From: Streptomyces sp. NBC_01439
GTDB lineage: Bacteria > Actinomycetota > Actinomycetes > Streptomycetales > Streptomycetaceae
Assembly (NCBI RefSeq): GCF_036227605.1
Contig: NZ_CP109487.1
Coordinates: 2,852,001-2,916,000, forward strand
Reading direction: 5' to 3'
DNA length: 64,000 nucleotides
The notes beneath the pieces are model-generated. The model was given only the letters and a program-made list of their open reading frames with translations, was not told the DNA's origin and did not search any database. How positions within the stretch are numbered: the stretch's first letter is position 1; each line of letters opens with the position of its first letter. This document shows positions 1-7,782 of the stretch, piece after piece. Made by a program: the position numbers and the translations under genes.

Positions 1-597
1 CAGCGCTACTCCGAGTTCCTGGACGAATGGAGGCAGGAACTCACCCACGCCGAGAAGGACGCGCTCACCGAGATCGCGGCAGATCTGGAGGCCCTCGGGC
101 GGGGAGAACCCATGAGCCGATCCCTGGACGGGCTGCTGGATTCCGCCCACGACACCCTGGAGCTGTGCCTGCGGGCCCGGAGCGCCCAGGCCGGAGCGCG
201 CATGGCCGCCCGGCGCGGGAACGGCCTCCTGCCGTCGCAATCCGTGCGGGACATGACGAAAGCGGCCGAGGACGTCAAGGACGCGCGCGAGGCCATGAAC
301 ACCGGGGGGATGCGGACAGCCGCGGACCGGGTGGACAGCCTCATGGCCGGAATCGACCCGGTGGTGCGTGCCGCGCTCTACGCCATCCAGTTCGCCGAGC
401 AGAACGCCTACCCCGCGACCCTGCGCGGTGAGGTCCTGGCCGCCCGCGACGCCCTGCTCGGCGCGAAGGAGGACGATCAGGACACCCGGGACCTTCAGCT
501 CGTCCGCCTCGGGCAGCTCTACGAAAACGGCCGCCACCTGTTCGCCGACAGCAGCACGGTCTCGCTCCCGTCGAGCGTCCTGCCCTCCCGACGGTGA
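1..597 (+). CDS. Hypothetical protein, 3' part (5' end outside the window)
   Basis: The reading frame is open from base 1, and the stretch before the first ATG (112) reads like coding sequence (charged, helical, e.g. EFLDEWRQEL), so the gene probably starts upstream and only its last ~198 residues are seen. If 112 is the true start the product is 161 aa. The sequence is mostly alpha-helical and charged with no enzyme motif, membrane segment or signal peptide that I recognise. It ends 87 bp before the McrB-like gene on the same strand. A palindromic element lies in that gap, so it may be a separate transcription unit at the edge of the defence-type island. Function unknown. Confidence 0.6.
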   Translation, partial: QRYSEFLDEWRQELTHAEKDALTEIAADLEALGRGEPMSRSLDGLLDSAHDTLELCLRARSAQAGARMAARRGNGLLPSQSVRDMTKAAEDVKDAREAMNTGGMRTAADRVDSLMAGIDPVVRAALYAIQFAEQNAYPATLRGEVLAARDALLGAKEDDQDTRDLQLVRLGQLYENGRHLFADSSTVSLPSSVLPSRR

Positions 598-622
598 GCG
601 ATTTCCCGGACATCATGATCCT

Positions 623-635
623 TTGACAGTGTCAA
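623..635. promoter_or_regulatory. Operator-like palindrome before the McrBC genes
   Basis: TTGACA-g-TGTCAA is a perfect 6+6 bp palindrome with a 1-base centre, 49 bp upstream of the McrB-like start. Its left arm is also a consensus -35 hexamer, but no good -10 lies 16-18 bp downstream, so it reads better as an operator overlapping a weak promoter. A related TTGACGT...ACGTCAA pair lies in the divergent promoter region near 7661-7687. Confidence 0.35.
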
Positions 636-684
636 CAAGTAGGCTCTGCGGTAGTTCCCGCAGGTCCGCCCCGGAAGGTCATCC

Positions 685-2502
685 ATGCCCCAGCCCGAAT
701 TCCTCCCCGGCGCTCCGGAGTTCCGCATCACGCTCCCCAAGGGCAGCGGCGTGGCACGGGGCCGGCTCCTCACCGAGTTCGGCGGCAACGGCACCCACAA
801 GTTCCTCCTGCTGGCGGGGTCGGTGGCGGCTGCCGACGCCTGGCCCGGCCTGGGCGAACACCGGCGCCGCTCGCGTGCGGCACTCCGGGCGAACGGCGCG
901 TTCGCCGACGCCCCGGTCAGCCCCGACCTGCCGGAGGCACCCGCACGGTGGGTGGCGACCCGGGACATCACGTGCAACTCCTCGTCCGCGGCGGCGGGAC
1001 TGGTCTACGGGTACGACGCCTCCGGTCCCGAGTCCTGGCGGACCGCCGAGGGCCATCCGCTCGGCGACTACCTCTCCACCAGCTGGCGGGCGCCGCGCAA
1101 GGCATGGCTGGTGCGCGGTTCCAACGTGTCGGGGCACAACCTGGTGCGGCAACTGTGGCTGGAAGGGCGGCTCGTCTCGCTTTCCGGGGCCCATCTGCCG
1201 CCCGTCGAGGAGGACGATCCGACCAAGAGCACGTTGCGCCGTTACGTCGAGGACGGCTACGAAGGGGCGGCCTCCTACAACCAGAAGCGCGGCCTCGTCG
1301 ACGAACTCCACGCATTCCTCACCCAGATGCGGGTGGGCGACACGGTGACGACCATAAGTGACGGGCGCCTGCACGTCGGCCGGATCACTGGCGACGCCGT
1401 GCAGACCGCCTCCCCGGGCGGGCTGTCGAATCTGCGGCGGGCAGTCTCCTGGCTGCCCGGCAGCCACCCGTACGAGGAGCTCCCCGAGGAGGTGCAGCAG
1501 AAGCTGTCGGCGCAGCACGACGTCGTCGACCTCACCGTTGTCCTCGAAGCACTGGACACTCTGTCCGGGTCCGTCGACACGGACGAGGGCGGCACCGCCG
1601 CCCTGCCGCCTTCCGCCGAGGGCGCGGCTCAACGGGAGCTGGTCCTGCCGGAGGTCACGGACGACCTGCTGGCCGAACTCCTCGTCCATGAGCGGAATTG
1701 GCTGGACGAGGTGCGCGAGCTCCTCGTCGACGACCGTCAACTGGTGCTCTACGGCCCGCCGGGCACGGGCAAGACCTATCTGGCCATGAAGCTGGCGGAG
1801 CACTTCGGCGGGGGCCCCGAGCAGGTCAAGATCGTCCAGTTCCACCCGTCCTACGCCTACGAGGACTTCTTCGAGGGTTTCCGGCCCGTGGAGGACCCCG
1901 AGACCCGGGAGGTGGCCTTCCGGCTGACCGCCGGACCGCTACGCGAGCTGGCGGACCTCGCCTCCCGCGAGGGCAACCGGCACGTCCCCCATTTCCTGAT
2001 CATCGACGAGATGAACCGCGCCAACCTGGCCAAGGTCTTCGGCGAGCTGTACTTCCTGCTGGAATACCGCAAGCGGTCCGTCCGGCTCACCTACTCGGGG
2101 GACGACTTCGGGCTGCCGCCCAACCTCTTCGTGATCGGCACCATGAACACCGCCGACCGGTCCATCGCGCTGGTGGACTCGGCCATGCGCCGCCGGTTCG
2201 CCTTCGTGGAGCTGTCACCCCGTACCGAGCCGACCGCCGGTCTTCTCGCACGCTGGCTGGAGCGCGAGAAGAAGGACGAGGAACCCGCCCGGCTCCTCGA
2301 TGCCCTCAACGCCCTCATCGACGACCCCGACTTCGCCGTCGGTCCGTCGTACCTGATGAAGCCAGGGGCGTACCGCGACGGCGGCCTCGACCGGACGTGG
2401 CGTACCAAGATCCTGCCCCTCTTGGAAGAGCACCACTACGGCGAGGGTCTCGACGTCGCCGCCCGCTACGGCCTCGACGCCCTGCGGAAGAAGCTCGTGT
2501 GA
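685..2502 (+). CDS. mcrB: McrB-like AAA+ NTPase with N-terminal DUF4357 and EVE-like modules
   Basis: 605 aa. This is the NTP-driven motor subunit of a modification-dependent (type IV, McrBC-like) restriction system. Residues ~94-119 contain the SSSAAAGLVYGYDASGPESW signature of DUF4357. Residues ~141-240 look like an EVE/PUA-type modified-base reader (MRVGDTVTT ... HVGRITGD). The AAA+ domain has Walker A GPPGTGKT (~357), Walker B FLIIDEMNRAN (~437) and the McrB-family sensor MNTADRS (~486). The ATG is preceded by GGAAGG at a usable distance. The GTG of mcrC overlaps the stop (GTGA), so the two subunits are translationally coupled. The reader combination differs from the E. coli McrB DNA-binding domain, so the recognised modification cannot be told from sequence. 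Confidence 0.92.
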   Translation: MPQPEFLPGAPEFRITLPKGSGVARGRLLTEFGGNGTHKFLLLAGSVAAADAWPGLGEHRRRSRAALRANGAFADAPVSPDLPEAPARWVATRDITCNSSSAAAGLVYGYDASGPESWRTAEGHPLGDYLSTSWRAPRKAWLVRGSNVSGHNLVRQLWLEGRLVSLSGAHLPPVEEDDPTKSTLRRYVEDGYEGAASYNQKRGLVDELHAFLTQMRVGDTVTTISDGRLHVGRITGDAVQTASPGGLSNLRRAVSWLPGSHPYEELPEEVQQKLSAQHDVVDLTVVLEALDTLSGSVDTDEGGTAALPPSAEGAAQRELVLPEVTDDLLAELLVHERNWLDEVRELLVDDRQLVLYGPPGTGKTYLAMKLAEHFGGGPEQVKIVQFHPSYAYEDFFEGFRPVEDPETREVAFRLTAGPLRELADLASREGNRHVPHFLIIDEMNRANLAKVFGELYFLLEYRKRSVRLTYSGDDFGLPPNLFVIGTMNTADRSIALVDSAMRRRFAFVELSPRTEPTAGLLARWLEREKKDEEPARLLDALNALIDDPDFAVGPSYLMKPGAYRDGGLDRTWRTKILPLLEEHHYGEGLDVAARYGLDALRKKLV

Positions 2503-3725
2503 GCTCGCAGGACGTGTCACTGCGCGAGCACGGTCCTGCCGTCTCCGTCCCCCTCGGCACCGACGCAGGACGGGCCCTCGCCGCGGCGGGCATCCTGCGG
2601 AGCGCCACCCCCGATCCCGGCCGGGAGGGGCACTGGCTCCTGCGGGCGGGGAGCAGCGTCGGCGCGGTGCGGATCCCCGGCGGTCCTGTCGTACGGATCG
2701 CGCCCAAGACGTCCGTGAGCCGGCTGTTCTTCCTGCTCGGCTTCAGTCTCGACCCGGCACGGGCCTGGCGAGACAGCCGGGAGGGCACGATCGACATGGG
2801 AGGGCACGACGACGTCGTTCCCTCGCTCGCGCACGCCGTGGAACGGCAGATCGACGCGGCCCTGCGCCAAGGCGTTCTTCAGGGTTACCGGACGGTGGAG
2901 GAGTCCGCTCTCTTCGTCCGTGGACGGATACGGGAGGCCGACCAGGTCCGACGGCACTTCGGCCGGACACCGCCCGTCGAGATCAGCCATGACGACTACA
3001 CGGCCGACACCTCCGAGAACCGCATCCTGCGCGCCGCCGTCGAGCGGCTGCTCCACCTGCCAGGGGTGAGCGGGCCCGTCCGACGCCGACTGGCCCGCCA
3101 TCGCGTCCGCCTCGCGGATGCCCTTCCCCTGGTGCGGGGCCGGGAACTGCCCCGATGGCAGGCGACGCGTCTCAACTCCCGTTACCAGCCGGCCTTGCGA
3201 CTGGCCGAGGCCGTCCTGCGCGGCGCGTCCCCCGAACACCGGCCGGCCGGAGCTGCTCCACTCGCCATGGACGGCTTCCTGATCGACATGAACCGGCTGT
3301 TCGAGGACTTCGTCACGGTCGGACTGCGCGAGGCCCTGCGGGAGCACGGCCTGACCGCGCGCCTGCAGGACCCCCACCACCTGGACACCGCCGAGAGCGT
3401 CCGCATGCGGCCGGACCTGGTCGTGCGCACCGGCGACGGCCGCACTCCGGTCGCCGTCGTCGATGCGAAGTACAAAGTGGTGAAGCCCGACGGCCACCTC
3501 AACGACGACCTGTACCAGGCGCTCGCCTACGCCACCGTCCTCGGGCTGAATGAGGCCCACCTGGTGTACGCCGCGGGCCGCGTTCCCCTACGCGTCCGCG
3601 AGGTACACGGAGCGGGGATCCGTCTGTACCAGCACAGCCTCGACCTCTCGTGCCCGGCCGAAGGGCTGCTGTCGGAGCTGGAGCGCATCGCCGGGCAGCT
3701 CGCCGGGACCGCGGCACGTCTTTGA
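2499..3725 (+). CDS. mcrC: McrC-like PD-(D/E)xK nuclease subunit
   Basis: 408 aa, starting at a GTG that overlaps the mcrB stop by 4 bases. McrC proteins bind the McrB hexamer, stimulate its NTPase and cleave DNA. The C-terminal third carries the nuclease core: RPDLVV (~304) followed by VVDAKYK (~320), matching the PD...DAK pattern, with a conserved helix FEDFVTVGLREAL before it. The N-terminal part (IPGGPVVRIAPKTSVSRLFFLLGFS) is typical of the McrC barrel that contacts McrB. The next gene follows after 36 bp on the same strand, so all three genes are probably one operon. Confidence 0.92.
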   Translation: MSSQDVSLREHGPAVSVPLGTDAGRALAAAGILRSATPDPGREGHWLLRAGSSVGAVRIPGGPVVRIAPKTSVSRLFFLLGFSLDPARAWRDSREGTIDMGGHDDVVPSLAHAVERQIDAALRQGVLQGYRTVEESALFVRGRIREADQVRRHFGRTPPVEISHDDYTADTSENRILRAAVERLLHLPGVSGPVRRRLARHRVRLADALPLVRGRELPRWQATRLNSRYQPALRLAEAVLRGASPEHRPAGAAPLAMDGFLIDMNRLFEDFVTVGLREALREHGLTARLQDPHHLDTAESVRMRPDLVVRTGDGRTPVAVVDAKYKVVKPDGHLNDDLYQALAYATVLGLNEAHLVYAAGRVPLRVREVHGAGIRLYQHSLDLSCPAEGLLSELERIAGQLAGTAARL

Positions 3726-3761
3726 TCACGAACCATCGTCAGGCAGACACGGGAGGACCTC

Positions 3762-5906
3762 ATGCCCCGGCTCGCATTCGCCCAGAGCTTCTGGGACGGT
3801 TACGAGAGCTTGGAGAAGCCCGTTCGCGCCGGGGTGCGCAAGGCCATGGCGAAGTTCCAGGCCCTGAGCGCGGCCGAGCTCAATGCGGACAAGGGGTTGC
3901 ACCTGGAGTCCGTCGAGAAGGCGCGCGACGCCCGGATGCGTACCATCCGCATCACCGACTTCTGGCGGGGTGTCGTGCTCGCCCCCGACGACGGCAGCGA
4001 TGTGTTCCTCCTCGTCAATGTGCTTCCGCACGACGACGCCTACACCTGGGCGGCAAAGCGGCTGTACAGCGCGAACTCCGCGACACGGGCGCTGGAGGTC
4101 CGCAACGCCGTCGCTCTGGACGAGCTGACTCCGCTGTACGAGACAGCCTCGCTCCGGGTGCCGCAGCGGCTGTTCGCGAAAGTGTCCGACGGAACCCTCC
4201 GTCAGCTGGGCGTCGACGATCAAGTACTGCGCGCCGCGCGCTCGCTGGTGGACAAGGGGCAGCTCGACGCCTTCGCCACGCTCCTGCCGGAGGATCAGCT
4301 GGAGGTTCTCCAATACCTCGCCGAAGGCTTCAGCCCTGAGGAGGTGTACCGGGACGTCGTGGCCGTCCGACGGCCGCCGGACGCCCCGGCCGAGGCTGTC
4401 GAAGACCTGGCGACGGTCATCGCCAACACCACCGCCCGCATCCGCCTGATCACGGGACCGCAGGAACTGGAGGAGATCCTGGAAAAGCCGTTCGAGGCTT
4501 GGCGGGTCTTCCTCCACCCTTCCCAGCGCCGCGTCGCCTACCGCGCTTCGTACGGCGGTCCCGTCCAGGTCACCGGTGGACCCGGCACCGGCAAGACGGT
4601 GGCTGCCCTGCATCGGGTACGGCATCTCCTCAGCCGGTCCGAGGACGGCCGCATCCTGCTCACCACCTACACCAACGCACTCGCCTCCGGACTGCGCGAC
4701 ATGCTCGTTCTGCTCCTCGACGAGGACGAGAAGGCACTCGCGCGGGTGGATGTGACGACGGTCGACGCCTTCGCGAACGGAATCGTACGATCGGCTTCGG
4801 CAACCGCGCTCAAGCCGATCGGGGACCGGGAACAACTACAGCTGTGGGACAAGGCGATCAAGCAGCTCGGCCTGCCGTTCAGCACTCAGTTCCTGGCGCA
4901 GGAGTACCGCCACGTCGTCCTCGGCCAGAACCTGCGTGGTCTCGATGCATACCTCGGCGCGAGCCGCCGCGGCCGCGGCACCGGCCTCGGACCCGCTCGC
5001 CGTCGCCAAGTCTGGAGCGGCGTAGAGCGCTTCGAACAGCTCCTCGGCGGCCGAGGCGAGACCACACACCTGCGGATCTGCGCGCGTGCGGCGGAGCTCC
5101 TCGGGGCCAGTTCGACGCCGTACGCGCACGTCGTGGTTGACGAGGCCCAGGACCTTCACCCCGCGCAGTGGCGAGTGCTGCGCGCCGCCGTTCCTGCGGG
5201 TCCCGACGACCTGTTCGTCACCGGTGACCCGCATCAACGAATCTACGATTCCCGGGTGGCTCTCGGCACCCTGGGCATCGCCACCACCGGTCGCAGCTTC
5301 CGGCTACGTGTCAACTACCGCTCCACCGAAGAGATCCTCACCTGGTCGGCGGAGCTCCTCGCACCGATCGCCGTCGACTCACTGGAGGGCGAAGGAACGG
5401 ACTCGCTGTCCGGGTACCGTTCGCTGCTGCACGGGAAACAGCCTCGGTCCCGGGAGTACACGACGCAGGCAGAAGAGACCGAGGCCCTGGTGGAACAAGT
5501 CCGGTCGTGGGTGGCCGGAGGGATCGCGCCGCACGAGATCGGCGTCTGTGCACGCTTCAACCTCCTGCTGAACGCCGCCGAGGAGAAGCTGCGGTCTGCC
5601 GGTATCCCGGCCGTACGTGTCAAGGGGCAGCTACCGCCTGGAACCGAGGGCGTACGGCTGGCGACCATGCACGCGATGAAGGGGCTCGAGTTCCGGGCGG
5701 TCTCCGTCCTCGGTGTCAGTGACGGCACCATACCGTTCGCCCGCGAGATCACGGCTCGGGAATCGGACGCGCTGCAGCACGAGGCCGACCTGCTCCGTGA
5801 ACGCTGCCTGCTCTTCGTCGCCTGCACGCGCGCTCGCGAAGCTTTGGTCGTCACCTGGAGCTCCGATCCGAGCCCCTTCCTGCCCCCTTCCGCCCGCTCC
5901 ACCTGA
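3762..5906 (+). CDS. UvrD/PcrA-type superfamily 1 helicase with N-terminal RelE/ParE-like domain
   Basis: 714 aa. Residues 1-~105 resemble a RelE/ParE mRNA-interferase fold (FWDGYESLEKPVRAGVRKAM ... RIRITDFWRGVVLAPD ... LLVNVLPHDDAY). The rest is an SF1A helicase: GGPGTGKT (~271, motif I), VVVDEAQD (~457, motif II), VNYRST (~516, motif IV region), TMHAMKGLEF (~635, motif V) and VACTRARE (~686, motif VI). A helical linker (110-240) separates them. The gene lies 36 bp after mcrC with GGAGG before its ATG, so it is probably co-transcribed. Whether the RelE-like part still cleaves RNA or only binds nucleic acid cannot be told. A role in processing or unwinding McrBC products is inference. Confidence 0.88.
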   Translation: MPRLAFAQSFWDGYESLEKPVRAGVRKAMAKFQALSAAELNADKGLHLESVEKARDARMRTIRITDFWRGVVLAPDDGSDVFLLVNVLPHDDAYTWAAKRLYSANSATRALEVRNAVALDELTPLYETASLRVPQRLFAKVSDGTLRQLGVDDQVLRAARSLVDKGQLDAFATLLPEDQLEVLQYLAEGFSPEEVYRDVVAVRRPPDAPAEAVEDLATVIANTTARIRLITGPQELEEILEKPFEAWRVFLHPSQRRVAYRASYGGPVQVTGGPGTGKTVAALHRVRHLLSRSEDGRILLTTYTNALASGLRDMLVLLLDEDEKALARVDVTTVDAFANGIVRSASATALKPIGDREQLQLWDKAIKQLGLPFSTQFLAQEYRHVVLGQNLRGLDAYLGASRRGRGTGLGPARRRQVWSGVERFEQLLGGRGETTHLRICARAAELLGASSTPYAHVVVDEAQDLHPAQWRVLRAAVPAGPDDLFVTGDPHQRIYDSRVALGTLGIATTGRSFRLRVNYRSTEEILTWSAELLAPIAVDSLEGEGTDSLSGYRSLLHGKQPRSREYTTQAEETEALVEQVRSWVAGGIAPHEIGVCARFNLLLNAAEEKLRSAGIPAVRVKGQLPPGTEGVRLATMHAMKGLEFRAVSVLGVSDGTIPFAREITARESDALQHEADLLRERCLLFVACTRAREALVVTWSSDPSPFLPPSARST

Positions 5907-5957
5907 CCGGCACCGGTACCGGTTGCCAGGGGTACGGGTGCGCCTGCGCAGCACACC

Positions 5958-7613
5958 TCACTCCTCGGGCGCCAGTCCCCCCGTGGCCAGACCGTCCCGC
6001 GCGAGATCGGCGAGATGCCCGCTCAACTCGACGATCTCGTGCACGTCCCGCTCGAACGCGGACAGCACGCGGAAGGCGGAGCCGTAGCGACGTTGCTCGT
6101 CGATGCCCATCCGGGGGATCCGCGCGCCGCGAGAATCCAGACGGTAGCTCCCACTGGCACTCGTGGACCGACGATTGTTCACGGAGCTGCGCAAGAATCC
6201 CTGCAGGTAGTCCGTGTCGAGCTGATCGCTGGCCGAGACCGGCTCCGAGTCCTCGTAGCTGACCAGCCCGGCCCGAGCGAGATCCGCGACGCTGGTGGTC
6301 GCGCCGTCAAGCGAGCCCGGTCCACCGCCCTCGGCCAACTCGGGCAGCAGAGTGACCAAGCGACGGACCCTCTTCTCTACTTCCGCACGCAGGGCGGAGT
6401 ACTCCGCGCAGTAGTCACGGTGCCGGGAGCGGAGGTGCGCACCGGGGGTGAGATCGACGGTGTCGTCGAGGAGTTCGATCAACGGCACGTCGGCGACCTG
6501 ATCGGGGCGGGGATCCAAGCTGCCGTCAGGGCTGTTGCCGCTCAGATCGACCATGCGCACCGTGTGATTCGTGTCGGCGTTTCCGGAACCCTCAGGGCGC
6601 TGGAGACACCAAACGTGCACAGGTAGGGAGTGCGAGGTGGCCACGCCCGGCGGGAGGGCCACCACTTGTCTCAGGATGCCGCGGCGCACCAGCTCCGAGC
6701 GGATCCGGCGCCCTGCCTTGCGGTAGGCGACCGAGGCAGGCATGACCATGAGAACGTGGCCGCCCGGCCCGGTGTGTGCGTAAGCATGCTGTAGCCAGGC
6801 GAGCTCGCTTTCGGCCTTGGAAGGTGTGCCCAGCTCCCAGCGGGAGTCGAGCAGCAACTCCTCCCGCCCCCACTCGGTGATACCGGCCGGCGGATCGCAG
6901 ACCACGAGATCGGCCCTCAGATCCGGCCAGGCGTCCGCACGCAGGGAATCCCCGGCCGCGACAGTGACGCGTGTGCGTTGCAGGAGATCGGCGCGGAGCT
7001 GCGCGAAACGAGCGCTGTCCGCGTCCGACTCCTGACCACAGCAGCGCGTGTCCACTCCCGCGCCCACGGCCAGGAGCAGGACTCCGATCCCACACGCGGG
7101 GTCGAAGATGGTGGCACCCCGGGGAAGATCGGGGGCGAAATGGCGTACGGCACGCACGATGCGTTCGGGGGTCACCTGATCCGATCCTGCCCGCCGCGCC
7201 GAGTCCATGAACCGCTCGGTCAAGCCGTTCACAAGATTGACAGGCGGTTCGCTCTGGGCGAGTCGACGCACACGTGCCACCAACTCGTCCGGCAGACCGG
7301 GCGCGGGCGCCCCGGCGAGCGTCGCAGCCACTTCCGCCAGTCCCGCGACCATCTGCTCTCCACAAAGCGCCCGAAGGGCTTGCCACAACTCGACCTCGGG
7401 CGAGAGCTCTTGGCCCTTGCGTTGCTTGTCGAGCCAGGCCTGGACCTCGACCAGTGCGAAGAGCGGACTGTTCGCCGCCCCTGCCGCCGGCACGGGGAAA
7501 TCGTCGTGGCGCCGACGCCAGTTGGAGACAGCCGCCCGGGTGACACCGGCGAGGCGAGCGATCTCGGCTCCGGTAACCAAGGCGCCGACTGATGCAGCGG
7601 CTTTCTCCGTCAT
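5958..7613 (-). CDS. N6-adenine DNA methyltransferase with N-terminal helix-turn-helix
   Basis: 551 aa from ATG at 7613; longer versions have no RBS. Residues ~14-60 form an HTH (GAEIARLAGVTRAAVSNWRRR) followed by a short basic segment. The middle is a HsdM/N6_Mtase-like Rossmann fold with DPACGIGVLL (motif I, ~168) and CDPPAG (motif IV, ~237; DPP rather than the usual NPP of HsdM). The C-terminal ~150 residues resemble a target-recognition or helical spacer region. No S or R subunit is adjacent. It is convergent with the helicase gene and divergent from the TIGR04141 gene. It could be a solitary methylase that marks self DNA, or that makes the mark read by the McrB module. Confidence 0.85.
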   Translation of the reverse strand: MTEKAAASVGALVTGAEIARLAGVTRAAVSNWRRRHDDFPVPAAGAANSPLFALVEVQAWLDKQRKGQELSPEVELWQALRALCGEQMVAGLAEVAATLAGAPAPGLPDELVARVRRLAQSEPPVNLVNGLTERFMDSARRAGSDQVTPERIVRAVRHFAPDLPRGATIFDPACGIGVLLLAVGAGVDTRCCGQESDADSARFAQLRADLLQRTRVTVAAGDSLRADAWPDLRADLVVCDPPAGITEWGREELLLDSRWELGTPSKAESELAWLQHAYAHTGPGGHVLMVMPASVAYRKAGRRIRSELVRRGILRQVVALPPGVATSHSLPVHVWCLQRPEGSGNADTNHTVRMVDLSGNSPDGSLDPRPDQVADVPLIELLDDTVDLTPGAHLRSRHRDYCAEYSALRAEVEKRVRRLVTLLPELAEGGGPGSLDGATTSVADLARAGLVSYEDSEPVSASDQLDTDYLQGFLRSSVNNRRSTSASGSYRLDSRGARIPRMGIDEQRRYGSAFRVLSAFERDVHEIVELSGHLADLARDGLATGGLAPEE

Positions 7614-7660
7614 AGCCCCAGCGTACACGGGCAGGAGAGGACACTCCAGAGTGGAATCTG

Positions 7661-7687
7661 TTGACGTCGTACACAGACATACGTCAA
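7661..7687. promoter_or_regulatory. Inverted repeat in the divergent methyltransferase/TIGR04141 promoter region
   Basis: TTGACGT (7661-7667) and ACGTCAA (7681-7687) form perfect 7-bp arms 13 bases apart. GTACAC/GTGTAC pairs flank it (7669-7674 and 7696-7701; another GTACAC at 7623). It sits between the divergent starts at 7613 (minus) and 7783 (plus). TTGACG could serve as a -35 on either strand. The HTH of the adjacent methyltransferase makes autoregulation possible. Confidence 0.35.
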
Positions 7688-7782
7688 TCTCTCTCGTGTA
7701 CAGCGTGTCCCGCAGGGATCCGCCGCGCGGACGTGTCCGCATGGGCTGCGCATTCCTCGCCCCTGTTCCACGGAGGCCCGCG

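Noticed and set aside
5912..5923. ACCGGTACCGGT palindrome as terminator of the helicase gene
   Set aside because: Palindrome without a loop and too short for a stable hairpin; no U run.
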